Source: a virus. From it: a stretch of 58,777 bases of DNA. Of this stretch, positions 13,083 to 24,200 are shown in pieces (within the stretch, counting starts at the first letter, position 1; the number at the start of each line of letters is the position of its first letter). Position numbers and translations under genes: made by a program. The notes beneath the pieces were generated by a model. It was not told where the DNA came from, ran no database searches, and saw nothing but the letters and a program-made list of their open reading frames with translations. The stretch is taken from IMG/VR virus record IMGVR_UViG_3300002514_000020, positions 5 through 58,781 of that record, one strand, 5' to 3'.

Positions 13083-15314
13083 ATGAGCAGTTTTGTAACC
13101 GAACCCAACAGACCTAACAGGTTAGTCCCTGCCAAACAAAAGGACAAAGACTATCACATCAAGCATGGTCGCTGGATATTGAACGGTATCAATTCCGACA
13201 AGCATAAGTTGTTTCAGATAAAAAGCCTTGTCAACTGGCATTTCTATAAAGGGAACCAATGGATATTCGATGAAGACCTTGAGGCGTTCCTTATGGATGA
13301 GAGTGGTGATGTGAAGAACCGTATCAAATTCGTGGAGAACCTTGTGCGCCCGATGGTTGAGCAATATGTGGGAACCGCTATAAACATGGACTTCAACGCG
13401 AAAGCGATGAGTGTTAGTGAGGGAGCGGCAACACGAAGGGAAGAAGAACTCAAGAACCTGAAATTCTGGGACACCGTAGCGCGAGCCACAGAAGGAACTC
13501 CATTGAACGCGCAGATCAAAGAAGACAACCCACTTATAGGGGATGACCAGAATGAGACAGACGAGAACTTCAACACGTTCTATTACGATAAGTATGAGCG
13601 AGCCATCAATAGGTTGGTGAAGTTTATTTGGGATAATAATGAGATTGATAAGTTAAAACCAGAGATTGCGAAACACCTTGCGCTTTCTGGCATTGCCATA
13701 TTAAAAGGGTACGAGCAGAATGGGCATCAGAAGTGGGACATCGTTGACCCAATGCGTTTCATCTTCGACCCGACAGCAAAAAAACCAGACCTTTCAGATA
13801 GCCAGTATTGGGGGGAGTACCACAACTATATGGCTACGGAATTATACGAAAGGTTCCAACACAACAGCACATCCGAGTTACAAACCTTAGAAGATTACTC
13901 CAACAACCCAATATCCTTTGGTCAGACGAACGGAGAATACTTTGATGTTGTAGGGGTAGAGGAAGGAAGGGTTCCAGTATTTGAACTCTGCTGGCGAGAC
14001 AGCGACCTCCACGAATATGGATGGGTACTGGATAAGTATGGGTACGAGTGCTTCGCCAGAGTTGACGACCCAGAAGGGGAGTACAACATGAATGACGTTA
14101 TTATGCCGAACGACCCAAAGAGGGTTGCAAAGTTGAAAGGAAAAAGAACCAAGAAAATCTACGTTGACCTACTTAGGTATGTGGCGTTTGTTCCATCAGA
14201 ACTTACAGGCGGAGATGGGGAACGAGAAGATATTTGTCTTGGATATGGAGAGTTGCCATACCAAGAAAGGAACATGCTTGACATCTCGAATGTTGAGCCA
14301 CCATATAAGATACGCACATGGGCGTACCATCATGGAGAGATACTTAGCCCAGTTGAAGATGTGATTTCTCCACAGCGCTTCTTGAATAGAGTGCTATCAG
14401 TTGCCGAGCAACAGGTGAATAACTCAAGAGGGGCAGGTACTATTCTTGACAAACACATGATTGACACTCAAGGCGGAGAAGAGGAAGTGTTGAAGAACAT
14501 GAACCAATCCAAGCCGATATTCGTCAACGCGAAGGGGAATATGTCCAATTCAGTCGGCACATACGATATGACAATGGGGCGTTCAGCCGATGCGCTATTC
14601 GGTATTGTGGGACAGATGCGTAGCATCATACAGAATGTAAGTGGAGTAAATGAAGCCATGCAGGGAACGCAGGGCGGAAAGCGTGAAGCGGTAGGAGTTA
14701 CCAACGCTATGATAAATAGGGGTACAGTAATGCAGGAGCCGTTCTACTTTGCTGTTTCAGATGTTCTTCTTAGTGCCGCGCAGTCGATGGCAAAGCAGGG
14801 AAAACAGATTTACGCGGAAAGTAAAAAACGGTTGGCTTCTATCGTTGGAGATGAATATGCACAGGATATAATCATCACTAAAAACATGATGCTCGAAGAG
14901 TTCCGTGTATTCATCAAGCGTACTGCGCCAGATGATGAGATCAGAATTTACAACCAACAAACACTTGTTGCTCTACTTGGAAATCAGATAATCGACCCAG
15001 AGGCGTTTCAGAAATTCTATGGTGGCGCGGAGGTTGACGATGTTCAAGCTGCTGTTAGAGAAAGCTATAACCGAAAGGTTCTTACCGAGAGGGAGATGGC
15101 GAAGGTTCAACAAGAGCAGATGGCTCAAGAGAACGCGGGCATGGCTCAAGAACAAAACATGGAGGCAGAGTTTCAAGCGACTGCTGCTGATGTCGAGCGT
15201 AGACAAGCGGTTGAGGATAGGGACGCTAACAATAAGGCGCAGATTGATACGGTCAACGCCAGAGGAAGGGCGAAGACAGAAGGAGATAGAGAGAAAAATA
15301 GACCATTACTGTAA
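13083..15314 (+). CDS. Portal protein
   Basis: A 743-residue portal that forms the ring at the capsid vertex through which DNA enters and leaves. Evidence is the length, the place between terminase and scaffold/capsid genes, and typical features: an N-terminal helical part with VENLVRPMVEQYVGTAINM, a WDIVDPMRFIFDP segment, an extended clip-like centre, and a C-terminal Gln/Glu/Ala-rich coiled coil (EMAKVQQEQMAQENAGMAQE) like the barrel helices of podovirus portals. No protease or minor head protein gene is fused. A TAnnTTTG element abuts its start. Confidence 0.85.
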   Translation: MSSFVTEPNRPNRLVPAKQKDKDYHIKHGRWILNGINSDKHKLFQIKSLVNWHFYKGNQWIFDEDLEAFLMDESGDVKNRIKFVENLVRPMVEQYVGTAINMDFNAKAMSVSEGAATRREEELKNLKFWDTVARATEGTPLNAQIKEDNPLIGDDQNETDENFNTFYYDKYERAINRLVKFIWDNNEIDKLKPEIAKHLALSGIAILKGYEQNGHQKWDIVDPMRFIFDPTAKKPDLSDSQYWGEYHNYMATELYERFQHNSTSELQTLEDYSNNPISFGQTNGEYFDVVGVEEGRVPVFELCWRDSDLHEYGWVLDKYGYECFARVDDPEGEYNMNDVIMPNDPKRVAKLKGKRTKKIYVDLLRYVAFVPSELTGGDGEREDICLGYGELPYQERNMLDISNVEPPYKIRTWAYHHGEILSPVEDVISPQRFLNRVLSVAEQQVNNSRGAGTILDKHMIDTQGGEEEVLKNMNQSKPIFVNAKGNMSNSVGTYDMTMGRSADALFGIVGQMRSIIQNVSGVNEAMQGTQGGKREAVGVTNAMINRGTVMQEPFYFAVSDVLLSAAQSMAKQGKQIYAESKKRLASIVGDEYAQDIIITKNMMLEEFRVFIKRTAPDDEIRIYNQQTLVALLGNQIIDPEAFQKFYGGAEVDDVQAAVRESYNRKVLTEREMAKVQQEQMAQENAGMAQEQNMEAEFQATAADVERRQAVEDRDANNKAQIDTVNARGRAKTEGDREKNRPLL

Positions 15315-15330
15315 TTGAAAGATTTTGCAG

Positions 15331-15338
15331 TATATTTG
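15331..15338 (+). promoter_or_regulatory. Candidate -7 element for the scaffold/capsid genes
   Basis: TATATTTG, exact TAnnTTTG, 20 bases before ATG 15359, with AGAGGAAAG between them as a possible ribosome-binding site. No good -33 TTG. It could raise expression of scaffold and major capsid protein. Confidence 0.5.
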
Positions 15339-15358
15339 CTAAAACGATAGAGGAAAGA

Positions 15359-16573
15359 ATGAATTTACAGAACCAACCTATACCACCTGCCCCTGCCGCA
15401 CCAGCGCAGCCGCCAGTTGAAACAGGAGTAGTAGATGCCCAAGCAAACATGGCTTTCGTGGCAGAGGCAATTAACGCTAACCCAGCTTTAGCTTCTGACC
15501 CAGATGTTGCAAATTATCTGGCATCAAACAACATTCAAGCACCTGCCGCACCTGCTGCACCAGCAGCGCCAGCCGCACCTGCCAACCAACCTCCTGCACC
15601 TGCCGCGCCAGTTGACCCTATCGCGCAAGCATTGGCAATGCAGAACGCACAGCCACCTGCTGCACCAGCACAACCCTATGAAAGCCAACTCTTCGCATCC
15701 CCTACGGACGCGCAGAACGCAGCTATTGTAAAAGGTACGGATGACATATATAATCACATCAACACCAAGTATGGTATGGATGTGAAAGAAGATTTTAATA
15801 ACTGGAATACGTTTTTCGGCTCCGTTGATAAATGGAGAGCAGACGCACAGAACGGTTCCGCAGCCACCGCAGAGTTAGATGCTCTTAGGACGGACATCAG
15901 CGCAATGCCACAACCATTGTATGATGCTATGAACGCTTGGGCTACGGGAAACGATTGGAAAGCGATTGCGAGTAACGTAAATAGTGCGATTGACTTTAAT
16001 AAGGCTTTCGACCAAAATTCAGTTTCAGATGTGCTGAACCATTACTACCCTAATGAGTTCACCAAAGAAGACCTTGCAAACCAAGAACCAAACACAAAGA
16101 AAGTCATTCTTTTAGCCCAACGACAATTTGAGTTGGATAAACAAGAGCATGATGCGAGACGTACCCGATTACAGGACGATGCGATCACTAAGGAAAATTC
16201 CTTAACTGAAAGTATCAAGGGTTCCGTCTCATTCTTAAAAGAAACGTTCCCTGCTCTTGAACCTGCCAAACTTGCAAAAGTTCAGCAGATAATGAGTGGC
16301 AACGGAGAAGCTGCCTTATTCAGAAATCCTGATGGCAGCTACAAAAAAGAAGCAGCTAAAGCAATTACACTCGCGCTGTTTGGGGAAGACGAAATTATTG
16401 GTGCAAGAAAGGCTCTTGAACAACGGAACAACCAGATGTATGACATCGTTGGGAACGGTGCTGATAGACCAGCCGCCAATATGCCCTCTGGGTATGGCGC
16501 TGCTCCACAGGCTCCAACTCCTGATGCTATGAAAACACAGTTTGGTGATCTGTTTGAAAAGACGTATTACTAA
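15359..16573 (+). CDS. Capsid scaffolding protein
   Basis: A 404-residue protein directly before the major capsid gene, as scaffolds are. Residues 1-120 are Pro/Ala-rich and disordered (long runs of PAAPAAPAAP), followed by a helical, acidic core (QFELDKQEHDARRTRLQDDA, SIKGSVSFLKETFPALEP) and a short C-terminal element (DAMKTQFGDLFEKTYY) of the kind that binds the capsid protein. No protease active-site motif was found, so cleavage of the scaffold is not suggested. Upstream a TATATTTG element and a purine-rich ribosome site are present. Confidence 0.82.
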   Translation: MNLQNQPIPPAPAAPAQPPVETGVVDAQANMAFVAEAINANPALASDPDVANYLASNNIQAPAAPAAPAAPAAPANQPPAPAAPVDPIAQALAMQNAQPPAAPAQPYESQLFASPTDAQNAAIVKGTDDIYNHINTKYGMDVKEDFNNWNTFFGSVDKWRADAQNGSAATAELDALRTDISAMPQPLYDAMNAWATGNDWKAIASNVNSAIDFNKAFDQNSVSDVLNHYYPNEFTKEDLANQEPNTKKVILLAQRQFELDKQEHDARRTRLQDDAITKENSLTESIKGSVSFLKETFPALEPAKLAKVQQIMSGNGEAALFRNPDGSYKKEAAKAITLALFGEDEIIGARKALEQRNNQMYDIVGNGADRPAANMPSGYGAAPQAPTPDAMKTQFGDLFEKTYY

Positions 16574-16598
16574 GTCTAACCCTTAACGGAAAACTAAA

Positions 16599-17843
16599 AT
16601 GCCAACTTTATATTCACCGCCAAACGCGAACCTGCACAACACTAACCTTAACTCGGTTGGCTCGCAGTACGCATCGTTGTTTGGTCACAACAATAGTCTT
16701 CTAATTCAGAAGATTACGCGCTCGTTGATTTACGATGCCGCGCCTCAACAGTATTTCGATTTGAAGCTGTTGAACATGAAACCTGCCAAAACCGTAAATA
16801 GTGATGAGTTTTTCTATCACGAAATGGGCTTTGGTCGTGAACCCGTAGAGATTACAGCTATTTCTGCTGCTGCGGTTCACCCTGCTTCTCAAACGCTAAC
16901 AGTTGCCAACCTTGACACAATCGCGGTTGACACTATCGTTGTTTACGCAAGTAACGCGAAAGGAACTGTTACTGCGATAAATACAGGTCTATCACAGATC
17001 ACCGTGACCCCAATGACAGGTGGCTCCGTGCCAGCAGTTATTGTTGGAGACCTGCTTGCTAACCTGTCACCAGTTGAAGCTGATGCTGCTGATGACATCA
17101 AGCAATACTTCCGTGCTGACACCATCGAGCGTTACAATTACGTGCAGATGTTCATTAAGGCACAGAGGTTCGGTAAGATGGAACTCTACAAGTATCAGAA
17201 AGCTGGTACTACGGAGAACTACTTGACAATGCAGCGCAAGCGATTGTTACAGCAGTTCCGTGTTGACCTTTCCAATATTCTTTGGAATGGCGATAGAGGC
17301 GAGGTAACACTTGCTGGTGGAGAAGTTGCGAAGACCACAGGTGGTATCTTCCCAACAATGTTGCAAGCTGGTTCTGCCAATATTGCAACTCCGATTGCCA
17401 CAATTACCACCGCTCTTGAAGACTTGGCTCTTTCAACGGAGTACAAGGCGTATGGTTCTACTCGGTTCCTTTATGGAACACCGCGTCAAATCCATGAGAT
17501 TTCGACTGCGTACAAGAGTGCGTTGACCCGTTACCGTCCAGACGATATGACTGCGAAGTTAAATCTGAAAGGTGTTGACATAGGCTCAACGTTCATCGTG
17601 TTTGTTCCGATGAAGCGCTTTGAAGAGAGATCATGTTTCCCTGCTGCTTGGACGAACAGGTTATTCCTGCTTGACCAAGAGAGTATTTCTTGCTGCCAGA
17701 CTTGGGGTGAGGAAATGGGACAAACACTTACCCGTAAGGGTCAGTCAAGTTCTTACAGGAACTACACCGACTTCTGGGTGAGCGCAACCTTTGGTATGGA
17801 GTTCAACAACCCTCTTGGGTCTGGTTGGATTGACATTATCTAA
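16599..17843 (+). CDS. Major capsid protein (HK97 fold)
   Basis: A 414-residue protein forming the capsid shell. Position after the scaffold, length, and composition support this. It starts with a polar arm (NANLHNTNLNSVGSQYASLF). A beta-rich block at about residues 85-150 (TLTVANLDTIAVDTIVVYA, TVTAINTGLSQITVTPMTGG) looks like an inserted domain. A long helix region with RKRLLQQFRVDLSNILWNGD and an A-domain-like end (FGMEFNNPLGSGWIDII) follow. A strong terminator follows 22 bases after the stop, so this is the end of the capsid transcript. Confidence 0.85.
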   Translation: MPTLYSPPNANLHNTNLNSVGSQYASLFGHNNSLLIQKITRSLIYDAAPQQYFDLKLLNMKPAKTVNSDEFFYHEMGFGREPVEITAISAAAVHPASQTLTVANLDTIAVDTIVVYASNAKGTVTAINTGLSQITVTPMTGGSVPAVIVGDLLANLSPVEADAADDIKQYFRADTIERYNYVQMFIKAQRFGKMELYKYQKAGTTENYLTMQRKRLLQQFRVDLSNILWNGDRGEVTLAGGEVAKTTGGIFPTMLQAGSANIATPIATITTALEDLALSTEYKAYGSTRFLYGTPRQIHEISTAYKSALTRYRPDDMTAKLNLKGVDIGSTFIVFVPMKRFEERSCFPAAWTNRLFLLDQESISCCQTWGEEMGQTLTRKGQSSSYRNYTDFWVSATFGMEFNNPLGSGWIDII

Positions 17844-17865
17844 GAGTTGTTCAGTTGATTTTAAC

Positions 17866-17895
17866 GGGCAGGGGTTTCGACCTCTGCCCTTATTT
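17866..17895 (+). terminator. Rho-independent terminator after the major capsid gene
   Basis: GGGCAGGGGT (17866-17875), TTCG tetraloop, ACCTCTGCCC (17880-17889): a 10-bp stem with one G-T pair and an exceptionally stable loop, followed by TTATTT. Confidence 0.85.
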
Positions 17896-17910
17896 AACAA
17901 ATAACAAGTG

Positions 17911-18777
17911 ATGGGAGATAAAGGATTGAACGAGAAACTGGACGCAATGAAATTGCAGATGGTCGATAGCGTACTGGAAAGTAGTGCGAGACATGAGGAA
18001 GACCCAAACAATGAAGAACTGATTACTGTCAGCAAGACAGAACTCGGAACTCTATCGGCACAGATCATCGACCTTGCTATGGAAAAAGCGAAGGGAGTGG
18101 TGGAGCCAGAACAAGCAGACGACAAACACACAAAGCTGCTTGAAACACTTGTTGAGGCGTTCCAATCATCTGGCGGAAATGCTGCTGATGCAAATGGTAG
18201 GTTGATAAAGCCAATGACCAAAGCACAGATTGACCCATCGGACATCCTTGAGAAACCAGCCATCTTCTTTACATACAGCTTCACATGGGCTGTTCTTGGA
18301 GATAAGAAATATGGTCAGGACGTACACACCCCTTACAAAACCCCTATCCGTTTTGAACACGTATATCGGTACAATAAGAAAGGGTCAACACGTTTTGACA
18401 ACAACACAGTCTGTTTGAGTTCTGCTAAAATCCACTCCAAAAAAGAGTGTGATTGGCTACGGAGCCATTCACTTTTCAACATCAAGTTCTTCGAGAAGAT
18501 TGATGATGTAAGACGTTACGATGTAACGTTCGCAGAAAAGATGGTGGAGATCAGTAACCAACTGAATGGAATGAGCCAGTTCGAGGTTCTTGAGAGAGCC
18601 AAATTGGAGAACATCCCAGTCGATACGGACATTGATAAGGTTCGTAGAGAACTGACATTCAAGATGGCAGCAGACGGAATGAACCAAGCGAAACAAGCCA
18701 AGCACCCCACAGTAAGCTTCTTCGGAGAAGACGGAAAGGAGACCCAAGAGAATTTCTTGGCACAGTCCACTTACTGA
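17911..18777 (+). CDS. Virion-associated hypothetical protein
   Basis: A 288-residue protein isolated between two terminators (17866-17895 and 18801-18837), so it must have its own transcript or depend on read-through. ATG 17911 is preferred to the adjoining GTG. The N-terminal 90 residues are acidic and helical; residues from about 105 on look globular (PAIFFTYSFTWAVLGDKKY, ECDWLRSHSLFNIKFFEKID). It follows the major capsid gene, so a head-completion or auxiliary head protein is likely. I do not recognise the family. Confidence 0.65.
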   Translation: MGDKGLNEKLDAMKLQMVDSVLESSARHEEDPNNEELITVSKTELGTLSAQIIDLAMEKAKGVVEPEQADDKHTKLLETLVEAFQSSGGNAADANGRLIKPMTKAQIDPSDILEKPAIFFTYSFTWAVLGDKKYGQDVHTPYKTPIRFEHVYRYNKKGSTRFDNNTVCLSSAKIHSKKECDWLRSHSLFNIKFFEKIDDVRRYDVTFAEKMVEISNQLNGMSQFEVLERAKLENIPVDTDIDKVRRELTFKMAADGMNQAKQAKHPTVSFFGEDGKETQENFLAQSTY

Positions 18778-18800
18778 TATAGCTTGGAATACAATGGAGG

Positions 18801-18837
18801 CTCGAACATCGAAAGGTGTTCGAGTTTTCTTATTTTT
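18801..18837 (+). terminator. Rho-independent terminator
   Basis: CTCGAACA (18801-18808), 8-base loop, TGTTCGAG (18817-18824), followed by TTTTCTTATTTTT. It ends 5 bases before the next ATG. Confidence 0.85.
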
Positions 18838-18842
18838 ACCGT

Positions 18843-19721
18843 ATGGCTATCCTTGCATCAGACATAGCTTCTCGCATGAGGCAGACTGGTCTCGATGCAG
18901 AAGGTACAGACCACTATCGGGACGACATTGACATCATTCCAGCGATAAATTCCGCAATTACTTGGCTGACCACAGTAATTGAAATAGCATACGGGGGAAA
19001 GAAATTCACAGAGGAACTTACAAGGGAACTGCGAAAGACCCGAATTTGGCAGACCAATGACTTTTCCCGTTTCAGGTTCAATTCAGCAGAGAATGGACAT
19101 GGACTTTGGACGGTTCTTGCTATACATCCCAAGCCCTGCGTGTTCATGTCGGACTTTGACCAACAAGACCTGTCTGGGTATTCAGCAACCTTCGCAGCGT
19201 TTGTGAGCAGCAACATGGGAAATGAGACCTGTAATAAACCGATACTGGACTTTGACCCGATAACAGGAGTGTTACTTCTACCACACGCATCCACTCTTAG
19301 ACCAGAACTATCATTTGTTTCGGCAGAATACGCATGTAAACGACTGACGGATGATGAATATGTAAGAAATAGAAAGAACCCGTTTGAAGCAGGAAATAAT
19401 ATAGTCGATTGTGATGACCTCATTCAATATGCCTACCTCAATATGACGGACTACAGTTCATTGACTGGTGGGTATATCACCACGCCCGAACATGAGTTTG
19501 AGGTAAGACCTTTGATTAAGAACAGTCTGGTGGCGATGACATATATCAGCGTTCCGCCAGCAATAACCCTGCTGACAGAAAACCTACCATTCCCTGCGGC
19601 AATGTTTGACATGATAGTAGCGAAGTCGTTACAATTTGTCTCGTACAAGCAAGGAGACCAGACGAGCCTTTATACGGTGACGCAGCAGGATATACAAACC
19701 CTTTTAACCGCAACTAACTAA
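18843..19721 (+). CDS. Head-tail connector (adaptor/ring)-like protein
   Basis: A 292-residue protein. ATG 18843 is chosen because an upstream frame start falls inside the terminator stem. It begins with helices around a D-I-x-x-A-I-N-S-A-I-T-W segment (about residues 38-52), typical of proteins that bind under the portal, then has beta-rich regions and a C-terminal helical part (NLPFPAAMFDMIVAKSLQF). It is the first of three similarly sized genes (292, 252, 252 residues) with TAATG coupling, matching the adaptor/ring genes that follow the capsid gene in short-tailed phages. Assignment is by position and general design. Confidence 0.6.
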   Translation: MAILASDIASRMRQTGLDAEGTDHYRDDIDIIPAINSAITWLTTVIEIAYGGKKFTEELTRELRKTRIWQTNDFSRFRFNSAENGHGLWTVLAIHPKPCVFMSDFDQQDLSGYSATFAAFVSSNMGNETCNKPILDFDPITGVLLLPHASTLRPELSFVSAEYACKRLTDDEYVRNRKNPFEAGNNIVDCDDLIQYAYLNMTDYSSLTGGYITTPEHEFEVRPLIKNSLVAMTYISVPPAITLLTENLPFPAAMFDMIVAKSLQFVSYKQGDQTSLYTVTQQDIQTLLTATN

Positions 19722-20479
19722 TGGCTACATATAGATACGTGTGCGAGGCGGTTGTCAAGGCATTGAAGCAGAACTTCGATGACGCTGACATTCCATTGGC
19801 ACTCGTCAACTTCTGGGTGACGTCAACCGCCAATAGACTGCGGTACTTACACCTAAAGAAGCAAGACCCGAAAAACGGAACGTTTCTTTCGATATTCGAT
19901 AACGTCCCAGTCCTTACATCAGCCATCAGTCAGCCACCAGATTTAGTGGCAGACAGAAAGTATTTCGACCTACCAGAGAGTATTGTGGAGTTAGAATACG
20001 ATCAGGGTGTAGATTTCATTTCCCATGTCGTTGATGTGGGGTGTTGTGGAACACCAGCATGGACGGTTGTTCTATTCCAACGGACAGCACCATCAATAGC
20101 GCACAGGTTGTATATGAACGACTTTGAGAAACCATCAAGCACAAACCCATACTTCTATGTTGTTGGAGGTCGGGTGTATCTTCTTGGGGTTGAGTGTGTA
20201 GTGGTGAGAGAGTTGGAGGTTGGGCTTTACACGAACTTTAGCCCGAACATCGAGTGTGACCTTGATAAAAAAGTCCCACTACCAGAGCATCTTATTGAGA
20301 ACCTTATCGCGCAGACCCTTACATTGGGGCGGTTCATGTTCGCATCACCAAGAGATAGGGAGAACGAAGGAACCGATACCGCTACAGATAAGGAGCAGCT
20401 TGACGGAAGAACAGTACAGAGACCGCGAGCGGCACAAGAGGTAAATGAGGCAGAGGAAGCACAGGCTCAAAATGTATAA
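19721..20479 (+). CDS. Tail ring/adaptor-like structural protein
   Basis: A 252-residue protein, second of the three connector-like genes, coupled to the first by TAATG. N-terminal helices (YVCEAVVKALKQNFDDADIP) lead into beta strands and a C-terminal disordered, Glu-rich tail (EVNEAEEAQAQNV). Residues about 85-200 are beta-rich with a CC pair. No known family is recognised; a ring of the neck or short tail is inferred from place and size. Confidence 0.55.
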   Translation: MATYRYVCEAVVKALKQNFDDADIPLALVNFWVTSTANRLRYLHLKKQDPKNGTFLSIFDNVPVLTSAISQPPDLVADRKYFDLPESIVELEYDQGVDFISHVVDVGCCGTPAWTVVLFQRTAPSIAHRLYMNDFEKPSSTNPYFYVVGGRVYLLGVECVVVRELEVGLYTNFSPNIECDLDKKVPLPEHLIENLIAQTLTLGRFMFASPRDRENEGTDTATDKEQLDGRTVQRPRAAQEVNEAEEAQAQNV

Positions 20480-20481
20480 TA

Positions 20482-21240
20482 ATGAACACGAACGACTTTG
20501 TTTCCATAAACCAACTACTCTCGGAGATACTTGTTTTCTGTAACGATGAGAACCTTCGTCACGGACAGACAAAGGGTTTCTACCAGTTGCAGTTACGCAA
20601 CGCGATTGACGAACTATCCATTGACACCTTCTTTGACGAACGGACGGTTGACCTACCATTAGACCCAGAACTCTTACAGTTGGATATGCCATCAAACATG
20701 TTCAACATCAGGGAGATTTACCTATGGAGGGGCGATTGTTGTAGTCCCGAAACCAGCGTTAAAGTGTGGTGGAAACGGCTATTCAATAATAAGTGGGGTG
20801 GGACAAACTACACCGCAAACCAAAAGGAGAACGGTAAAATGCAACATGACCCGTTCTTGAAACCATCATTTGACAGTAACACAAGAAGCACCGCCAACCT
20901 GTTCTACGCTAATTTTCAGAACGGTCTTGTCATGTTCTCCGCAAATAGCGCAGCATACCCCAATGTAAGGTTTGTTGGTAACGGCTTCGGGGGGGAGATA
21001 AACGAACTACCGATTGTTCCCAGATTTCTAAGGGAGGCGGTTGTTGATTTCGTTGTAGAGAAAATCCTATTTGCCAGAAAGAAGCGCAGTAAAGAAGACC
21101 GCGCTGACTGGATGGACGCTTACAATAAGCTGACAAAACCTTATGATGGTAGTTGGGCAAAAGCCCAGCACAGAATATCATCTCTCAATACATGGGAGCG
21201 TGAAAGCATAAAAGAATATTTAGGCAAGTATGACCTATAA
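20482..21240 (+). CDS. Tail ring/adaptor-like structural protein
   Basis: A 252-residue protein, third of the trio. It starts with a helical segment (FYQLQLRNAIDELSIDTFFDE) like that of ring and tail-tube adaptor proteins of crAss-like and other short-tailed phages, has a beta-rich middle (NMFNIREIYLWRGD) and ends with two helices (FLREAVVDFVVEKILFARKK). The stop overlaps the next start (TAATG). The match to known ring proteins is by design and gene order, not by a motif I can name. Confidence 0.55.
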   Translation: MNTNDFVSINQLLSEILVFCNDENLRHGQTKGFYQLQLRNAIDELSIDTFFDERTVDLPLDPELLQLDMPSNMFNIREIYLWRGDCCSPETSVKVWWKRLFNNKWGGTNYTANQKENGKMQHDPFLKPSFDSNTRSTANLFYANFQNGLVMFSANSAAYPNVRFVGNGFGGEINELPIVPRFLREAVVDFVVEKILFARKKRSKEDRADWMDAYNKLTKPYDGSWAKAQHRISSLNTWERESIKEYLGKYDL

Positions 21241-24200
21241 TGAAGCAGACACATTTCCCATACATAACCAAGACCGTAGGGGCAGGGGCTAACACGCAGT
21301 CAGACGAAGAGTTATTAGGCGCTGGCGAAGATGGTGAATACCTGAACGCGCGCAATGCCCGAACCAACGACATGGAGGGGTCGTCCAATGTGTCTGTTAA
21401 GATCAAGGGCGAAGAACTGTTATTGCCTGACGTTGACAATAGTTGTACTGCTGAATATGGCGGAGGCGCGCTACCTGACGGATGGGAGTGCCTACTTCTT
21501 GAGGAAATCCATGAGCAGCTAATTGAGGTCTGGGCTAACGAGAACACAGCGATAAACCCATTTCTAAGGATTGACGGGGTTATTGTAGCATCTCACGAAG
21601 ACCTACCGTTTCTGATTGAATATCCCCTGCAATGGGATAAAGACGAGAGTTGTGTTGGAGGGGAAATCTTCATTACAGACTTTAGAACACCACCGATTAT
21701 ACTGAATATCAAGGACATGCTCTTGAATAACGGTGTTGGTGTCGGAGATGAAACTGGGGTGTGTACGGAGAAGTATTACGAGCAGTTCAATATCGGCAGA
21801 TATACGGTGAACCTTGATGTGTCAATGGACAGTTTTAAGTTCATACGAATTACATCAAACCCGTACACTCTTGGGGTAGACCTTATTCTTGGAACAGGAG
21901 GACTTCCATGTGGTCAATATCAGTACCAGTTCCGATTTGTTGATGAAGACGGAAATAGAAGTTCGTTCAGTCCACCTACAGTAATGATACCTGTACCACA
22001 ACAGTTCGACAGCGCAAGCACGCCCTACCCGTACAGCAAGACGTTCGGTGGGGAAGCTGCGGAAGATACAGGTTATGGTATTCATTTACGAACACGTATT
22101 AACAACCCACTCAACTACGATTACATTGAAGTAAAGCGTATTCCATACAACAACGGAGAAGGGTTGGGTTTTACTCCTAATGGTGAGATTATAGGCGTGT
22201 GGGAAATAGCGCACGGAGAAAGGTCTGTAGTGAACATCGTTGATTACGGAGCGGAGCCAGAAGAGGAAATTCTGGTTGAGGAAGACGTTATGAGGTTGTC
22301 GGCAATTCAAGCCGCAAAAGCCATTCGGTATTTTGGGAGGCGACTGAACCTTATGAACATCAAGTACGCCTCAAGGGACTTGGACGCGCAGGTAACGTAC
22401 AAGCAGCTTAATGGCGTAGAGATGTTCCCAGTACAGAAGTATTTGGGAAAGAGCGGTCACGCTGACCCATACGACAGCGCGTATCATAAGTCATACAAGA
22501 ATAATGAGTATTATGGTTTCGGTGTCATTCTATATGATGGTCAAGGAAATTACTCATTCGTTGATGAGGTCGAAAACTTTGACAACTACAAGTTCCCACA
22601 CAGAAGGGAAGAGATAGGTGTAGGAAACTCACACACATTCAGTTCGTCACAGCGTCCTTTGGTGAAGTCCATGATGGGAGACCTTCCAACTAACGGGGTG
22701 TGGGAGATATTCGACCTCCACGACCCGATAGAGAAGACCGATGCGTGTTCGTTTATCAACATATACGGATGTCAGCCAGACCTTGATGGAACGGTACATA
22801 AGCTATGTAACCCAACCTTCTGTCCAACCTGCTCCTTTGGAATACCACTCTATGTCCCGTGGTGTGCTGACCCGTGGCCAGCGCACGGAGTTAACCACAA
22901 CCCATCATCATTCGGTTGTTCACCTGTTAGCTGTGTGCTTACTGCGGCTCCACCATTCTTTATGTCGCTGTCTTATGACGCGCCATACACGCCATTTCAC
23001 CCAACCAGCTACACCGACCCAAATGTTAATGGACATAATTATGTCCCTAATGTAAGGGTAGGGTGGGAGTGTCAACCAGCATCATGGACAATGGATAAGT
23101 TCGTTGATTACAACCCACAGGGGTTCTCGCCAGACTGGTACTCTATGGGAATGGGGTTTGCAGGTCTTGAGACATACCCAACATGGGCTAAAGGTTTTTC
23201 TATTGTAAGAACTAAAGCAGCAGGTAGGGTTGTGGCGGAAGGTATTGGGATGTATAAACTCAACCCTGCTGTTAATCCCAACCAGACAAGCAACAACAAC
23301 GACACAAAAGCGACCAAAGACAAACATAGGTTATGGTTCTATTCATCTGATATTGAGAACGCAATCGGGGTAAATCCCCAAGAGGTACAGTTGATGCAAG
23401 CTACTCCGAGCAACTATAAGGTACAGTTGATCTCACCAATGGGCTTCTTCTCTGAAATGTATCATGGTAGGTTTGATGACACACAGGTTGACCATACAGT
23501 TGACCTTATATCCTATGCCAGATTACAATATGAAGATGGAAGCATCAACATTAAAGACACCCCTTCTCAAATTGGAGATAATGGTCATGTTCAGTTCGGT
23601 AGTTGGAGAAATGATGCTACCACAGAAAGTATGGGGTGGGCTACTCAACAAGGAACGGAAGGGCGCGCCACAGATGCCAATGGAGAACTTAAAACATTCG
23701 GTCTCGCAGGAATTACATTTGTGACCGATGGAGACAGGCTTAGTCCTAAGTTTGAACTAACACTTGGGGAAAATGTATATAGGACATCAAATATTGCGTT
23801 TGACGACTGTAATAAGCGGTTCAATCACCCACGCCTAAGAAAGTTCCATGAGCCATTCTATATAGTTCAAATTATTCGTGATGATGTTCAGATACCGCAA
23901 GGACAGACCACTAAGCAGTTTATTGGCACAGGACATTACCAAAAAATAGAAGCTATCATTGGTGTAGGTAATGGGAACTACGGCAACCAATACAAGCTGG
24001 TTGATGAGAGATGGGAAGATTGCTGCCCAGCACTTGACCCTTTATCACCCTTTGCTGGCGACCTTGCTTACGTTTGGATTGAGAACGACCAAGAAGAGTA
24101 TGACAGGTGGCTCAATGTAACCTATCAGACACAGGTGTTTATTGACGCTGTTCACGCGGATATACTGGCAAATGGATTTTTTCTTGATGCAAATGGATTT

